64,000 nucleotides of DNA from Streptomyces lateritius (GCF_014649715.1 NZ_BMTO01000015.1:18394-82393), one strand, 5' to 3'. Shown: positions 17,588 to 26,210, counted from the stretch's first letter. The notes: generated by a model from the letters alone, not told the origin. Numbers and translations are program-made.

Positions 17588-17919
17588 GTGAGGTCTCTTC
17601 ACGCCGGGGGCGAGGGACATGCGGGAGGTCCCTCGACAGCGGGGCGCAACGGCAGCAGCTCCGGCGTGCGAGCCGGAGCACTTGGCGCCGCCGTGTCGGC
17701 CTCGGTGTCAGAGGGAGCTGCATGACGGCGGCGAGGTGGGCGTTCACGGTGGGTTCCTCCTGGTCCGGCGGGGCGTCGTTCTCGATGGACATGACGGTGC
17801 CGAACCCGCCTGGCAGCCCCCTTGCCGCGCGCTGACAGCCGGCCGCCCGGGCTGTCAGCGCGCTTCGCGGTGCGCTACTGAGAGGATGGCGGGGACCGCA
17901 ACGAAGAAGGGGGACGATC
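17588..17919. other. Intergenic region with a 12-bp inverted repeat
   Basis: No convincing gene. GCGCTGACAGCC (17829-17840) and GGCTGTCAGCGC (17850-17861) are exact inverted copies around a 9-nt loop. This could be a hairpin in a leader or an operator for the small gene at 17920. Short Arg/Pro-rich frames here look like GC-driven noise. Confidence 0.5.
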
Positions 17920-18123
17920 ATGACCGTGTTCGTCTTGTCCGGCATCCTCGTACTCGCCCTCGCCGGGTGCGCCTGCGTCGTCTGGGCGTCACGGGGCGGC
18001 CCGCGCTGGGTGCGCGCGGTGGCCGCCGTGACGCTGGGGGCGGGTGAGCTGGTCCGCCGTTCGGGGAGCACGAACCGGAACTCCGGCTCGGGCGACGGAT
18101 CGAGCGGCACGCTGGACGGCTAG
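17920..18123 (+). CDS. Small membrane protein
   Basis: 67 residues. Residues 3-24 form one hydrophobic helix (FVLSGILVLALAGCACVVWA), followed by a basic patch and a Gly/Ser/Asn-rich tail. ATG at 17920 is preceded by GGGGGA at suitable spacing. No family recognised. It stands alone between the secreted protein gene and the AhpD-like gene. Confidence 0.55.
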   Translation: MTVFVLSGILVLALAGCACVVWASRGGPRWVRAVAAVTLGAGELVRRSGSTNRNSGSGDGSSGTLDG

Positions 18124-18151
18124 GGGTGTCTCGTGCCCCGGGCCGCGCGGG

Positions 18152-18592
18152 TCAGGCCGCGCGGGTGAGCCGGTTCGCGAAGGTCGAGACCGTGTACGTA
18201 CCGATGCCGAGGACGACTTCGAGGGCGTTCCGGCGCGTGTAGCCGTGGGCGTAGAAGGCGTCCAGCTCGGCGTCCGTCACCGCGCCCGAGGACGCGAGGG
18301 CCTGGAGGGTGAAGTTCCTTACCGCCTCCAGGCGTTCGCGGTCCGCGACCGGGCCCAGCGCGGCGAGCTTCGCCTCGTGCATGTCGACGCACAGGTGGCA
18401 CTGGTTGCGGGCGGCGACGGTCAGGATGACGGTCTCGCGGGAGTGGGCGTCCAGGGTCGTGGACTCGAAGATCTCGCTGAGCTTGAGGAACCCGTCGAGG
18501 GTGTGCGGGGACTCTTTCAAGAGGGCTACGGCGTTGGCCGTACGGGCGGTCAGGCCCTGGGGCTCGTGGGTCTGGTGGGTCTCCTGGGGCAA
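18152..18592 (-). CDS. Carboxymuconolactone decarboxylase / AhpD-like protein
   Basis: 146 residues. The AhpD-type redox motif NQCHLCVDMHEAKL (CxxC followed by His) lies near residue 66, so a peroxidase or disulfide-reductase-type activity is likely. The probable start is TTG at 18592 with GGGAG 5 nt upstream; no ATG fits the frame. It is divergent from a marR gene and the operators at 18619-18672, so it is probably that regulator's target, perhaps in an oxidative or electrophile response. Confidence 0.88.
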   Translation of the reverse strand: MPQETHQTHEPQGLTARTANAVALLKESPHTLDGFLKLSEIFESTTLDAHSRETVILTVAARNQCHLCVDMHEAKLAALGPVADRERLEAVRNFTLQALASSGAVTDAELDAFYAHGYTRRNALEVVLGIGTYTVSTFANRLTRAA

Positions 18593-18614
18593 GGCATCTC
18601 CCGGGTGCGTGGAA

Positions 18615-18672
18615 TAGAATCGACAACATGGTTGACCATGGTGATGGGAAGAAAGTAAACCAGGTTGTCGAT
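18615..18672 (+). promoter_or_regulatory. -10 box and MarR-type operators overlapping the marR start
   Basis: TAGAAT (18615-18620) ends 7 nt before the ATG at 18628. CATGGT-TG-ACCATG (18627-18640) overlaps the start codon. A larger inverted repeat pairs ATCGACAACATGGTT (18619-18633) with AACCAGGTTGTCGAT (18658-18672), with one mismatch. MarR binding here could block its own promoter and the divergent AhpD-like gene. Confidence 0.65.
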
Positions 18673-19137
18673 CCTGGCAAGGGATATGAGCTGCCTCTGC
18701 TCCTCTTCGCCGGCTTCCGCACCCTCATCGACCGGCTCCACGCCGAACTCGCCCGCCAGGGCCACCCCGGCCTCCGCCCGGCCCACGGTTTCGCCATGCA
18801 GGCCATCGGGGTCGAGGGCGCCACCGCCAGCGACATCGGGCGGCGCCTCGGCGTCTCCAAGCAGGCGGCCGGCAAGACCGTCGACCGGCTCCTCGCCCTC
18901 GGGTACGCGGAGCGCGCCGACGACCCCGCGGACGCCCGCCGCAAGCTCGTCCGCCTCACCCCGCGCGGTGACGACGCCCTGGCCCGCTCCGCCGCCGTCT
19001 TCGACGAGCTGCGCGCGGAGTGGGCCGCGACCCTCGGCCCGGCGCGGGTCCGGGACATGGAGGCGGCCCTGCGGACCGTCGTACCCGCGGAGACGACGTA
19101 CCGGCTGGACGCGACGAGCTGGCTGGGCACCCCCTAG
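18628..19137 (+). CDS. MarR family regulator
   Basis: 169 residues. The winged HTH (about residues 60-125) contains ATASDIGRRLGVSKQAAGKTVDRL and the wing DDPADARRKLVRLTPRG, seen here as separate segments of one domain. ATG at 18628 has no ribosome binding site but a -10 box 7 nt upstream, so the transcript is probably leaderless. The operator dyads sit over the start codon. Its likely role is to repress itself and the divergent AhpD-like gene in response to a small molecule or oxidant. Confidence 0.92.
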   Translation: MVDHGDGKKVNQVVDPGKGYELPLLLFAGFRTLIDRLHAELARQGHPGLRPAHGFAMQAIGVEGATASDIGRRLGVSKQAAGKTVDRLLALGYAERADDPADARRKLVRLTPRGDDALARSAAVFDELRAEWAATLGPARVRDMEAALRTVVPAETTYRLDATSWLGTP

Positions 19138-19188
19138 GCCGCCCAGCCCGTCAGCCGGCCGGGCGCCCCGTCCGCCGGCCGAGCCGCC

Positions 19189-20178
19189 TCACCAGGCGAA
19201 CGCCTCCGGGGACGGGCCCGGGCCCGGGAAGATCTCGTCGAGGGAGGCCAGCAACTCCTCGCTCAGCTCGAGCTCCAGCGCGCGCAGGGCGCTCTCCAGC
19301 TGCTCCGCCGTACGAGGGCCGACGATCGGACCGGTGACGCCGGGCCGGGTGAGCAGCCACGCCAGGGCCGCCTCCCCGGGCGCCAGGCCGTGCTTGTCGA
19401 GAAGGTCCTCGTACGCCTGGAGCCGGGACCGCATGGCCGGGTCGGCCAGCGCCTCGGCCGCACGGCCCGTGGCCCGCCGGCCGCCCTCGGTCTCCTTCCT
19501 GATGACGCCGCCGAGCAGGCCGCCGTGCAGCGGGGACCAGGGGATGACCCCCAGGCCGTAGTCGCGCGCGGCCGGGACGACCTCCATCTCGGCACGGCGC
19601 TCGACGAGGTTGTAGAGGCACTGCTCGCTGACGAGCCCGACCGTCCCGCGCCGGGCCGCGGTCTCGTTCGCCTGGGCGATCTTGTAGCCGGGGAAGTTCG
19701 ACGAACCGGCGTAGAGGATCTTCCCCTGCTGGATCAGGACGTCGACGGCCTGCCAGATCTCCTCGAAGGGGGTGTGGCGGTCGATGTGGTGGAACTGGTA
19801 GAGGTCGATGTAGTCCGTGCCGAGCCGCTTGAGCGAACCCTCCACGGCCCGGCGGATGTTGAGGGCCGAGAGCCGGTCGTGGTTGGGCCACGCGTCCCCG
19901 TCGGCGGCCATGTTGCCGTAGACCTTGGTGGCCAGGACCACCTTGTCGCGGCGGTCCCCGCCGCCCGCGAACCAGCTTCCGATGATCTCCTCGGTGCGGC
20001 CCTTGTTCTCGCCCCATCCGTAGACGTTGGCCGAGTCGAAGAAGTTCAGACCCGCGTCCAGCGCCGCGTCCATGATGGCGTGACTGTCCGCCTCATTCGT
20101 CTGCGGGCCGAAGTTCATGGTGCCGAGCACCAGACGGCTGACCTTGAGTCCCGTACGTCCGAGCTGTGTGTACTCCAT
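19189..20178 (-). CDS. Aldo/keto reductase
   Basis: 329 residues of NADPH-dependent AKR TIM barrel. Catalytic tetrad positions can be read: Asp and Tyr in FFDSANVYG, Lys in VLATKVYG and His in YQFHHID. The C-terminal cofactor loop contains TGPIVGPRTAEQLE. It reduces an aldehyde or ketone; the substrate is unknown. The upstream region has a MerR-like palindrome (20198-20211), so it may respond to redox or a drug. It is divergent from an acetyltransferase gene. Confidence 0.93.
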   Translation of the reverse strand: MEYTQLGRTGLKVSRLVLGTMNFGPQTNEADSHAIMDAALDAGLNFFDSANVYGWGENKGRTEEIIGSWFAGGGDRRDKVVLATKVYGNMAADGDAWPNHDRLSALNIRRAVEGSLKRLGTDYIDLYQFHHIDRHTPFEEIWQAVDVLIQQGKILYAGSSNFPGYKIAQANETAARRGTVGLVSEQCLYNLVERRAEMEVVPAARDYGLGVIPWSPLHGGLLGGVIRKETEGGRRATGRAAEALADPAMRSRLQAYEDLLDKHGLAPGEAALAWLLTRPGVTGPIVGPRTAEQLESALRALELELSEELLASLDEIFPGPGPSPEAFAW

Positions 20179-20197
20179 GGTCCGTCAGCCAACTCGA

Positions 20198-20211
20198 TGG
20201 AGCGCGCTCCA
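20198..20211. promoter_or_regulatory. MerR-like palindrome upstream of aldo/keto reductase
   Basis: TGGAGCGCGCTCCA is a perfect 14-bp palindrome 20 bp upstream of the aldo/keto reductase ATG. On that strand CTTGCT immediately precedes it, as in MerR-type promoters where the operator fills a long spacer. No merR gene is adjacent. Confidence 0.5.
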
Positions 20212-20243
20212 AGCAAGACCCGGCTCCCCTACTCCCGTAGGTG

Positions 20244-21224
20244 ATGGCAGAGTTGCGCCTTTCACCCCCCGGAGGCCCGATGCACCACCGCCCGATGACC
20301 GAGACCGACCTGGGCGCCGTCCTCGCCTGGGACGTCAAGGAGCCCGTCCTCTGGATGGACGCCGACCGCTACCGCGAGGAGACGGCGGCCCGGCAGTTCC
20401 GCCCCGAGTGGACCTGGCTCGCCGAGGAGGACGGCCGGATCCTCGCGCGCGCCGTGTGGTGGGGCCGCTCCGACAGCGCGCACCCGCTCGCCCTGGACTG
20501 CCTGTCCGCGCACGCCTCGGTCGCCGACCCGGCCGCGCTCGCCGCCGAGCTGCTCACCGCCGCCCACGCGGAGTTCGCGGAACGGGGAGCGGCCAAGCCG
20601 CCCCAGTACAACATCATGCTTCCGCAGGACGACAGCGACGAGGAGAGCCGGGCCGCCGCGGTCGGCTGGCGCGAGGAGGCCGCCCGGCGCGCCGGCCTGG
20701 GCGAGCGGATGGAACGGCTCCGATTCGAGTGGGCCCCGGAGAACGGCACGCCGGAGCCGTCGGACCGGCTGGTGTTCACCGCCGAACCCGACGACGAGGC
20801 GTTCGTGGAGGTGTTCCGGCAGGTCTCGCGCGGCAGCCTGGACAGTGAGACCGTCGCCACCGTCGCCGCCGAGGGCGAGGAGGAGGCCGCCCGCGGCGAC
20901 CTCGCGTTCTACCTGAGCTGCCCGGGCAAGCGGGAGTGGTGGCGGCTCGCCCACACCCCGGACGGCCGCCTCGCCGGTTTCGCCATCCCCTCCCGCACTC
21001 CGTACGGGCCGAACGTCGGCTACCTCGGCGTCGTCCCCGAGCTGCGCGGACAGCGCTACATCGACGACGTGCTCGGCGAGATCACCCGCTTCCACGCGGG
21101 CGAGGGGGCGCGACGGATCACCGCCACGACGGACTCCACCAACGTCCCGATGGCGAACGCCTTCCGCCGGGGCGGCTACCGCGTCAGCGAGGTACGCGTG
21201 ATCATGACGGCGCCCGCCGGCTGA
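20244..21224 (+). CDS. GNAT family N-acetyltransferase
   Basis: 326 residues, longer than a single GNAT domain. The C-terminal GNAT fold has VGYLGVVPELRGQRYIDDVL, the acetyl-CoA pyrophosphate-binding loop, and ends TNVPMANAFRRGGYRV. The N-terminal half looks like a degenerate second GNAT repeat. It should transfer an acetyl group to an unknown amine. ATG at 20244 follows an in-frame GTG at 20241. Divergent from the aldo/keto reductase. Confidence 0.85.
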   Translation: MAELRLSPPGGPMHHRPMTETDLGAVLAWDVKEPVLWMDADRYREETAARQFRPEWTWLAEEDGRILARAVWWGRSDSAHPLALDCLSAHASVADPAALAAELLTAAHAEFAERGAAKPPQYNIMLPQDDSDEESRAAAVGWREEAARRAGLGERMERLRFEWAPENGTPEPSDRLVFTAEPDDEAFVEVFRQVSRGSLDSETVATVAAEGEEEAARGDLAFYLSCPGKREWWRLAHTPDGRLAGFAIPSRTPYGPNVGYLGVVPELRGQRYIDDVLGEITRFHAGEGARRITATTDSTNVPMANAFRRGGYRVSEVRVIMTAPAG

Positions 21225-21266
21225 CCCGGCCACCGCCGCGGGCAGGGCGGGCGGGGCGGGCGGCGT

Positions 21267-21356
21267 CTACTGACCGACCACCGACGCCACCGCGACGATC
21301 GCGAACATCAGGACGAGCACACCGGCCATGATCCGGTTACGGGTTTTGGGGTCCAC
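21267..21356 (-). CDS. 29-residue single-pass membrane peptide
   Basis: GTG at 21356 opens a 29-residue frame ending TAG. The peptide begins with a basic head (DPKTRNR) and continues as one hydrophobic helix (IMAGVLVLMFAIVAVASVVG). TAACCT ends 6 nt upstream, fitting a leaderless start. I believe similar tiny membrane proteins occur beside thpR in other Streptomyces, but this is from memory. Its -10 box overlaps the thpR stop codon. Confidence 0.55.
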   Translation of the reverse strand: MDPKTRNRIMAGVLVLMFAIVAVASVVGQ

Positions 21357-21365
21357 CCTTCGAGG

Positions 21366-21935
21366 TTAACCCGCCCCTCCCAGAGGCCAGGCGCCGACCG
21401 TCTCGTACCGCGGCTGTTCCCCCGGCACGCCGCTCCCCGGGAGGCGGCTGCGGACGAGGGCCAGCTCGGCGACCTGCCAGCGGCGGCCCTCGAACCGGTC
21501 CAGCTCGGCGAGGAAGGGGCGCAGGTCCGTGTCGTGGCGGGCCCGGGCGACGGTGAGGTGGGCCTGGTAGCGGCGGTGCTCGTCCATCGCCACGCCCGCC
21601 CGGCGGGCGGCGGCGTCGACGCGCTCGGCGAGCAGCCGCAGCGTGTCGATGCCCCCGGCGGCCCCCACCCACAGCGCGCGCCGGCCGAAGTGGCCGCCGC
21701 CGTGGAGGCGGAGCGGGAAGGGGTCGGTGCGCCGGGCGGCCCGGCCGAGGCGCGCGTGGAGGTCGGGGAGCAGCTCCTCGTCGACCTCCCCCATGAACGC
21801 GAGGGTGAAGTGCCAGCCCGGCCGCGAGGTCCAGCGCAGCCGCTCGGCGCCCGGCAGGCGGACCAGGCGGTCGACGGCCTGGGCGAGTTCGGTCTGCTGC
21901 TCCTCGGGCGGCAGCACGGCAGCGAAAAGCCTCAT
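21366..21935 (-). CDS. thpR: RNA 2',3'-cyclic phosphodiesterase (LigT/ThpR)
   Basis: 189 residues of the 2H phosphoesterase family. The two HxT/S motifs are present: HFTLAFMG and HLTVAR. It opens 2',3'-cyclic phosphates on RNA ends; the physiological role is unclear. The ATG at 21935 begins MRLFAAVLPP, the usual family start. It is divergent from a GNAT gene. Confidence 0.92.
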   Translation of the reverse strand: MRLFAAVLPPEEQQTELAQAVDRLVRLPGAERLRWTSRPGWHFTLAFMGEVDEELLPDLHARLGRAARRTDPFPLRLHGGGHFGRRALWVGAAGGIDTLRLLAERVDAAARRAGVAMDEHRRYQAHLTVARARHDTDLRPFLAELDRFEGRRWQVAELALVRSRLPGSGVPGEQPRYETVGAWPLGGAG

Positions 21936-21970
21936 GGCGCGAGTGTGGCACCCCTTCTACCCTCGGCGGG

Positions 21971-22483
21971 ATGGACACCGGGATGAAGATCAGGAAGGGC
22001 GCGGCGGACGACGTCCCCGCGATACTCGCGATGCTGGACAGCGCGGTGGTCTGGCTGAACGAGCGGGGCGTCACCGACCAGTGGGGCACGGAGCCGTGGT
22101 CCGCCCGTCCGAAGGCGGTGCGGCAGGTCGAGGAGACCGTGGTCGAGGGCAGCCCGTGGATCGCCGAGATCGACGGCGTCCCGGCGGGCACGCTCACCCT
22201 GACGCCCCACCCGGGTCCGCATGTGGCGCGGGTGGACGAGCCGGAGCTGTACGTCCGGCTGCTGGCGACGGACGCGCGGTTCCACGGCCGGGGGGTGGGG
22301 GCGGCGCTGCTGGCCCACGCGGTCGAGGAGACCCGCCGCCAGGGTGTCTCGCTGCTGCGGGTGGACTGCTTCGCGGGCAGCGGGGGCCGGTTCGTGGCGT
22401 ACTACGAGCGCCAGGGCTTCACGCGGACCGAGCCGTTCACGGTGGGCGACTGGCCGGGCCAGGTGCTCGAACAGCGCGTCTGA
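21971..22483 (+). CDS. GNAT family N-acetyltransferase
   Basis: 170 residues, single GNAT domain. The acetyl-CoA loop FHGRGVGAALLAHAVE lies near residue 103, and YYERQGFTRTEPF closes the fold. ATG at 21971 has TACCCT ending 7 nt upstream and no ribosome binding site, so it may be leaderless; an in-frame ATG at 21983 is an alternative. Substrate unknown. Confidence 0.9.
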   Translation: MDTGMKIRKGAADDVPAILAMLDSAVVWLNERGVTDQWGTEPWSARPKAVRQVEETVVEGSPWIAEIDGVPAGTLTLTPHPGPHVARVDEPELYVRLLATDARFHGRGVGAALLAHAVEETRRQGVSLLRVDCFAGSGGRFVAYYERQGFTRTEPFTVGDWPGQVLEQRV

Positions 22484-22545
22484 CGCCGCGCCCCGGAGGC
22501 GGGTGGGCGGTGTGCCCGCCCGCCCCGGGGGACCGGAAGATCGCG

Positions 22546-23892
22546 TTACGCCGCCGTCGCCAGGCGCTCGCGCGTCTCGCGCTCCACGAGGCGGACCCGC
22601 GGGTGGCCGTGGTGCCAGCCGAAGGCCATCTTCAGACCGCCGACCCGGGCCAGGACGAGGCCGACGACGCCGGCCGCCGCGAGGGAGATCACGCCGCCGG
22701 TGGCGAAGCCGATCCGGGGGCCGTAGGTGTCGGTGATCCAGCCGAGCAGCGGGGCGCCGATCGGGGTGCCGCCGGCGAAGACCATCATGTAGAGACTCAT
22801 GACCCGGCCCCGCATCGCGGGGTCCGTCGCCAGCTGGACGGCGGAGTTGGCGGTGATGTTGACCGTCAGGCCGAACATGCCGATCGGCACGAGCAGCAGC
22901 GCGAAGAGCCAGAACGACGGCGAGAGCGCCGCCGCGATCTCCAGCACGCCGAAGGCGACCGCCGCGCCCACCAGCATCCTCAGCCGCGAGCTGCCCCGCC
23001 GGGCGGCGAGCAGCGCGCCCGCGAGCGAGCCGGCCGCCATCAGGGTGTTCAGGAAGCCGTAGGTGCCGGCGCCGACGTGGAAGATGTCGTCCGCGAAGGC
23101 GGTGAGCCAGATGGGGAAGTTGAACCCGAAGGTGCCGACGAAGCCCACGAGGACGATCGGCCAGATCAGGTCCGGCCGCCCGGCCACGTACCGCAGCCCC
23201 TCCCGCAGCTGTCCCTTGCCGCGCGGCGCGCGCTCCACCTTGTGGAACTCGGCGGGCCGCATCAGCAGCAGTCCGGTGAGCGGGGCGAGGAAGAACAGGC
23301 CGTTGAGCAGGAACGACCATCCGCTGCCGACGGTGGCGATCAGCAGACCGGCGACCGCCGGGCCGATCAGCCGGGCCGACTGGAAGTTCGCGGAGTTCAG
23401 CGAGACGGCGTTGCGCAGCTGGCCGGGGCCGACCATCTCGGAGACGAAGGACTGCCGGGTCGGGTTGTCGACGACGGTGACCATGCCGAGCAGGAAGGCG
23501 ACCAGGTAGACGTGCCAGACCTGGATGTGGCCGGAGAGGGTGAGGACGGCGAGCGCGAGTCCGCACAGGCCGAGGGCGGCCTGGCTGATGAGGAGGATGC
23601 GCCGTTTCGGGTAGCGGTCGGCGAGGACACCGCCGTACAGACCGAACAGCAGCATCGGAAGGAACTGCAGCGCCGTGGTGATGCCCACGGCGGCGGCGGA
23701 GCCGGTGAGGCTCAGCACCAGCCAGTCCTGCGTGATCCGGGCCATCCACGTACCGGTGTTGGAGACGATCGCTCCGGTGAAGAACAGCCGGTAATTGCGT
23801 ATGCGGAGTGAGGAGAAGGTTTCTCCCCGCCCGCGGGTGTGGGTATCGGGTTTGTGGACGGGTGCGGAGTCTGCTCCGGGTCCCGTACTCAA
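22546..23892 (-). CDS. MFS transporter (multidrug exporter type)
   Basis: 448 residues with about 12 membrane segments. The N half contains the MFS loop GGVLADRYPKRRIL between segments 2 and 3. The closest family is the MFS_3/EntS-like group of drug and siderophore exporters. The start is TTG at 23892 with GGAGG 9 nt upstream. It lies 27 bp downstream of a marR gene on the same strand and is probably co-transcribed with it, as in many MarR-controlled efflux units. Confidence 0.92.
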   Translation of the reverse strand: MSTGPGADSAPVHKPDTHTRGRGETFSSLRIRNYRLFFTGAIVSNTGTWMARITQDWLVLSLTGSAAAVGITTALQFLPMLLFGLYGGVLADRYPKRRILLISQAALGLCGLALAVLTLSGHIQVWHVYLVAFLLGMVTVVDNPTRQSFVSEMVGPGQLRNAVSLNSANFQSARLIGPAVAGLLIATVGSGWSFLLNGLFFLAPLTGLLLMRPAEFHKVERAPRGKGQLREGLRYVAGRPDLIWPIVLVGFVGTFGFNFPIWLTAFADDIFHVGAGTYGFLNTLMAAGSLAGALLAARRGSSRLRMLVGAAVAFGVLEIAAALSPSFWLFALLLVPIGMFGLTVNITANSAVQLATDPAMRGRVMSLYMMVFAGGTPIGAPLLGWITDTYGPRIGFATGGVISLAAAGVVGLVLARVGGLKMAFGWHHGHPRVRLVERETRERLATAA

Positions 23893-23919
23893 AGTGCGTC
23901 GCCTCCTCGGCGTCGGTCT

Positions 23920-24363
23920 CTACAGATGGGCGAGTTTCTCCAGGACCGGGGCGGCCGCGCGCAGCTTGGCCCACTCGTCCTCGTCCAGCCCCTCGGCGAG
24001 CGTCGCCAGCCAGGCGTTCCGCTTGCGGCGGGACTCTTCGAGCATGGCTTCGGCCTGCTCGGTCGGGCTGACGACCTTCTGCCGGCGGTCGTCGGGGTGC
24101 GGCTCGAGACGGACCAGTCCCTTGGCCTCGAGCAGCGCGACGATACGGGTCATCGACGGCGGCTGGACGTGCTCCTTGCGGGCGAGCTCGCCGGGGGTGG
24201 CGGAGCCGCAGAGCGCCAGAGTGCCGAGCACCGACATCTCGGTCGGGCTCAGCGACTCGTCGACGCGCTGGTGCTTGAGGCGTCGGCTCAGTCGCATGAC
24301 GGAGGAGCGGAGCGCGTTCACGGCCGCGGCGTCGTCGGCGGTCCCGTGGGACAGGTCAGGCAT
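23920..24363 (-). CDS. MarR family regulator
   Basis: 147 residues. The wHTH includes ATPGELARKEHVQPPSMTRI and a wing with HPDDRRQKVVSPTEQ. It likely represses its own operon with the MFS exporter gene downstream. The ATG at 24363 is close to TTAG/GTAA-rich repeats at 24369-24394, probably its operator. Ligand unknown. Confidence 0.93.
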   Translation of the reverse strand: MPDLSHGTADDAAAVNALRSSVMRLSRRLKHQRVDESLSPTEMSVLGTLALCGSATPGELARKEHVQPPSMTRIVALLEAKGLVRLEPHPDDRRQKVVSPTEQAEAMLEESRRKRNAWLATLAEGLDEDEWAKLRAAAPVLEKLAHL

Positions 24364-24368
24364 GTTCC

Positions 24369-24394
24369 TTAGCGTAACTCATTACCCTACCTAA
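24369..24394. promoter_or_regulatory. Imperfect inverted repeat, probable MarR operator
   Basis: TTAGCGTAA (24369-24377) faces TTACCCTACCTAA (24382-24394). The two share TTAG and GTAA blocks in opposite orientation. The site overlaps the likely -10 region (TAGGGT on the leftward strand) of the marR-MFS operon. Confidence 0.5.
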
Positions 24395-24495
24395 AGACCA
24401 ACCGGAAACGTTCCGTCGATATCTGTCACCCGAACGAGTGAGTCGGATCCGGAAAGTGACACGCAGCGCCCCTCTCCGGCCCGACTCTGGCGGGC

Positions 24496-24678
24496 ATGGG
24501 ATCGACAGTGCTCAGCCTGCGCATCGACGGTGAGCTGCTCGACCGGCTTCGGGGGCATGCCGCCAAACGCGGAATGAGCGTCCAGGACTATGTGGTCCGG
24601 ACGCTCATTCGCGACGACTTCGACGAGCGGTTCAAGACCGCCGTCGACGAGACGGAGAAGTTCTACGGGCTGACGTAG
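24496..24678 (+). CDS. Ribbon-helix-helix (CopG/Arc-like) protein
   Basis: 60 residues. The N-terminal beta strand VLSLRIDGELLDRL and the following helices, GMSVQDYVVRTLIRDD, fit a ribbon-helix-helix DNA-binding fold. Antitoxins often have this fold, but no toxin gene is adjacent. ATG at 24496 has GACTCT ending 7 nt upstream and no ribosome binding site. It may be a stand-alone regulator. Confidence 0.75.
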   Translation: MGSTVLSLRIDGELLDRLRGHAAKRGMSVQDYVVRTLIRDDFDERFKTAVDETEKFYGLT

Positions 24679-24717
24679 CCCGACAACCGGTCGGGCCGGT
24701 GAGCCGGGCCGGGCCCG

Positions 24718-26169
24718 TCAGGTGAGGCCGAGGGCCGGCATCGCGTAGTAGAAGACGAACACCGCCGACACGACGTACATGGCCACCGGGACCTCGCGGC
24801 CCCGGCCCGCCGCGAGCCGCAGCACGCTGAAGGCGATGAAGCCGATGCCGATGCCGTTCGTGATCGAGTACGTGAACGGCATCATCACCATCGCCAGGAA
24901 CGCCGGCACCGCGATGGTGAAGTCGCTCCAGTCGATGTCCTTGACCGATCCGGCCAGGATCAGGAAGCCGACCGCCAGCAGCGCGGGCGTGGCCGCCTGG
25001 GACGGGACCATCGTCGCGAGCGGCGTGAGGAACAGCGCGACCGAGAAGAGGCCGCCGGTCACCACCGACGCGAGACCCGTGCGCGCGCCCTCGCCGACAC
25101 CCGCCGTGGACTCCACGAAGCAGGTGGTGGCCGAGGAGGAGGTGGCGCCGCCGGAGGCGACGGCCAGGCCGTCCACGAGCAGGACCTTGTTGATGCCGGG
25201 GAAGTTGCCGTCCTTGTCCATCAGCTTGGCCTCGTCCCCGACGCCGAGGATCGTGCCCATCGCGTCGAAGAAGCAGGACAGCAGGACGGTGAAGACGAAC
25301 AGGACGCCGGTCAGCAGACCGACCTTCTCGAAGCCGCCGAACAGGCTCACCTCGCCGACCAGCCCGAAGTCGGGGGAGGCGACCGGGTTGCCGGGCCAGG
25401 TCGGGGTGGTCAGACCCCAGGACGGGACGGTGGCGACGGCGTTGATCACCATCGCGACGATCGTCATCACGACGATGGAGATCAGGATCGCGCCCGGAAC
25501 CTTGCGGATGATCAGCGCGAGGGTGAGCAGAGCGCCCAGCACGAAGACCAGGACCGGCCAGCCGGTGAGGTGGCCGTCGCCGCCGAGCTGCAGCGGGACG
25601 GTGGTGTGCGCCGCGTCGGGGATACGGGAGACGAAGCCGGAGTCGACGAGGCCGATGAGCATGATGAAGAGGCCGATGCCGATCGCGATGCCCTTGCGCA
25701 GGCCCACCGGGACGGCGTTCATCACCCGCTCGCGCAGACCGGTCGCGACCAGCAGCATCACCACGATGCCGGCGAGGACGACCATGCCCATCGCGTCCGG
25801 CCAGGACATCTTCGGCGCGAGCTGGAGGGCGACGACCGTGTTGACGCCGAGGCCGGCCGCCAGCGCGATCGGCACGTTGCCGATGACACCCATGAGGAGG
25901 GTGGAGAAGGCAGCGGTGAGCACGGTCGCGGTGACCAGCTGGCCGCCATCGAGCTGGTTCCCGTACATGTCCTTGGCGCTGCCGAGGATGATCGGGTTCA
26001 GCACGATGATGTAGGCCATCGCGAAGAAGGTGGCGAAGCCGCCACGGACCTCACGGGCGACGGTGGAGCCACGCTCGGAGATCTTGAAGTAGCGGTCGAG
26101 ACCGGAGAGCGGGCCGTGCGGGCTCGTGGGCTCGGGGGAGGTGGCCTTGGCGGCGGCCGTGGTGCTCAT
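24718..26169 (-). CDS. NCS2 family purine/hypoxanthine permease
   Basis: 483 residues, 12 or more membrane segments, AzgA-like NCS2 family. The conserved AYIIVLNP early and SSATTCFVESTAGVGEGARTGLAS region split over the middle are diagnostic. It imports adenine, guanine or hypoxanthine with protons. The ATG at 26169 has GAGGA with about 6-nt spacing. TTCGTACGAA, a 10-bp palindrome at 26211-26220, lies about 45 bp upstream and may be regulatory. Confidence 0.92.
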   Translation of the reverse strand: MSTTAAAKATSPEPTSPHGPLSGLDRYFKISERGSTVAREVRGGFATFFAMAYIIVLNPIILGSAKDMYGNQLDGGQLVTATVLTAAFSTLLMGVIGNVPIALAAGLGVNTVVALQLAPKMSWPDAMGMVVLAGIVVMLLVATGLRERVMNAVPVGLRKGIAIGIGLFIMLIGLVDSGFVSRIPDAAHTTVPLQLGGDGHLTGWPVLVFVLGALLTLALIIRKVPGAILISIVVMTIVAMVINAVATVPSWGLTTPTWPGNPVASPDFGLVGEVSLFGGFEKVGLLTGVLFVFTVLLSCFFDAMGTILGVGDEAKLMDKDGNFPGINKVLLVDGLAVASGGATSSSATTCFVESTAGVGEGARTGLASVVTGGLFSVALFLTPLATMVPSQAATPALLAVGFLILAGSVKDIDWSDFTIAVPAFLAMVMMPFTYSITNGIGIGFIAFSVLRLAAGRGREVPVAMYVVSAVFVFYYAMPALGLT

Positions 26170-26210
26170 GGGGGGTCCTCTTCGGGTACTTTCGTGACAC
26201 TCGTTGGCGG

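Noticed and set aside
17619..17830. Short leftward Cys/Arg-rich frame that vaguely resembles a Streptomyces leader peptide
   Set aside because: It lacks the conserved leader motif, a convincing ribosome binding site and a fitting downstream gene.
24496..24678. Toxin-antitoxin system
   Set aside because: The ribbon-helix-helix protein has no toxin partner on either side.
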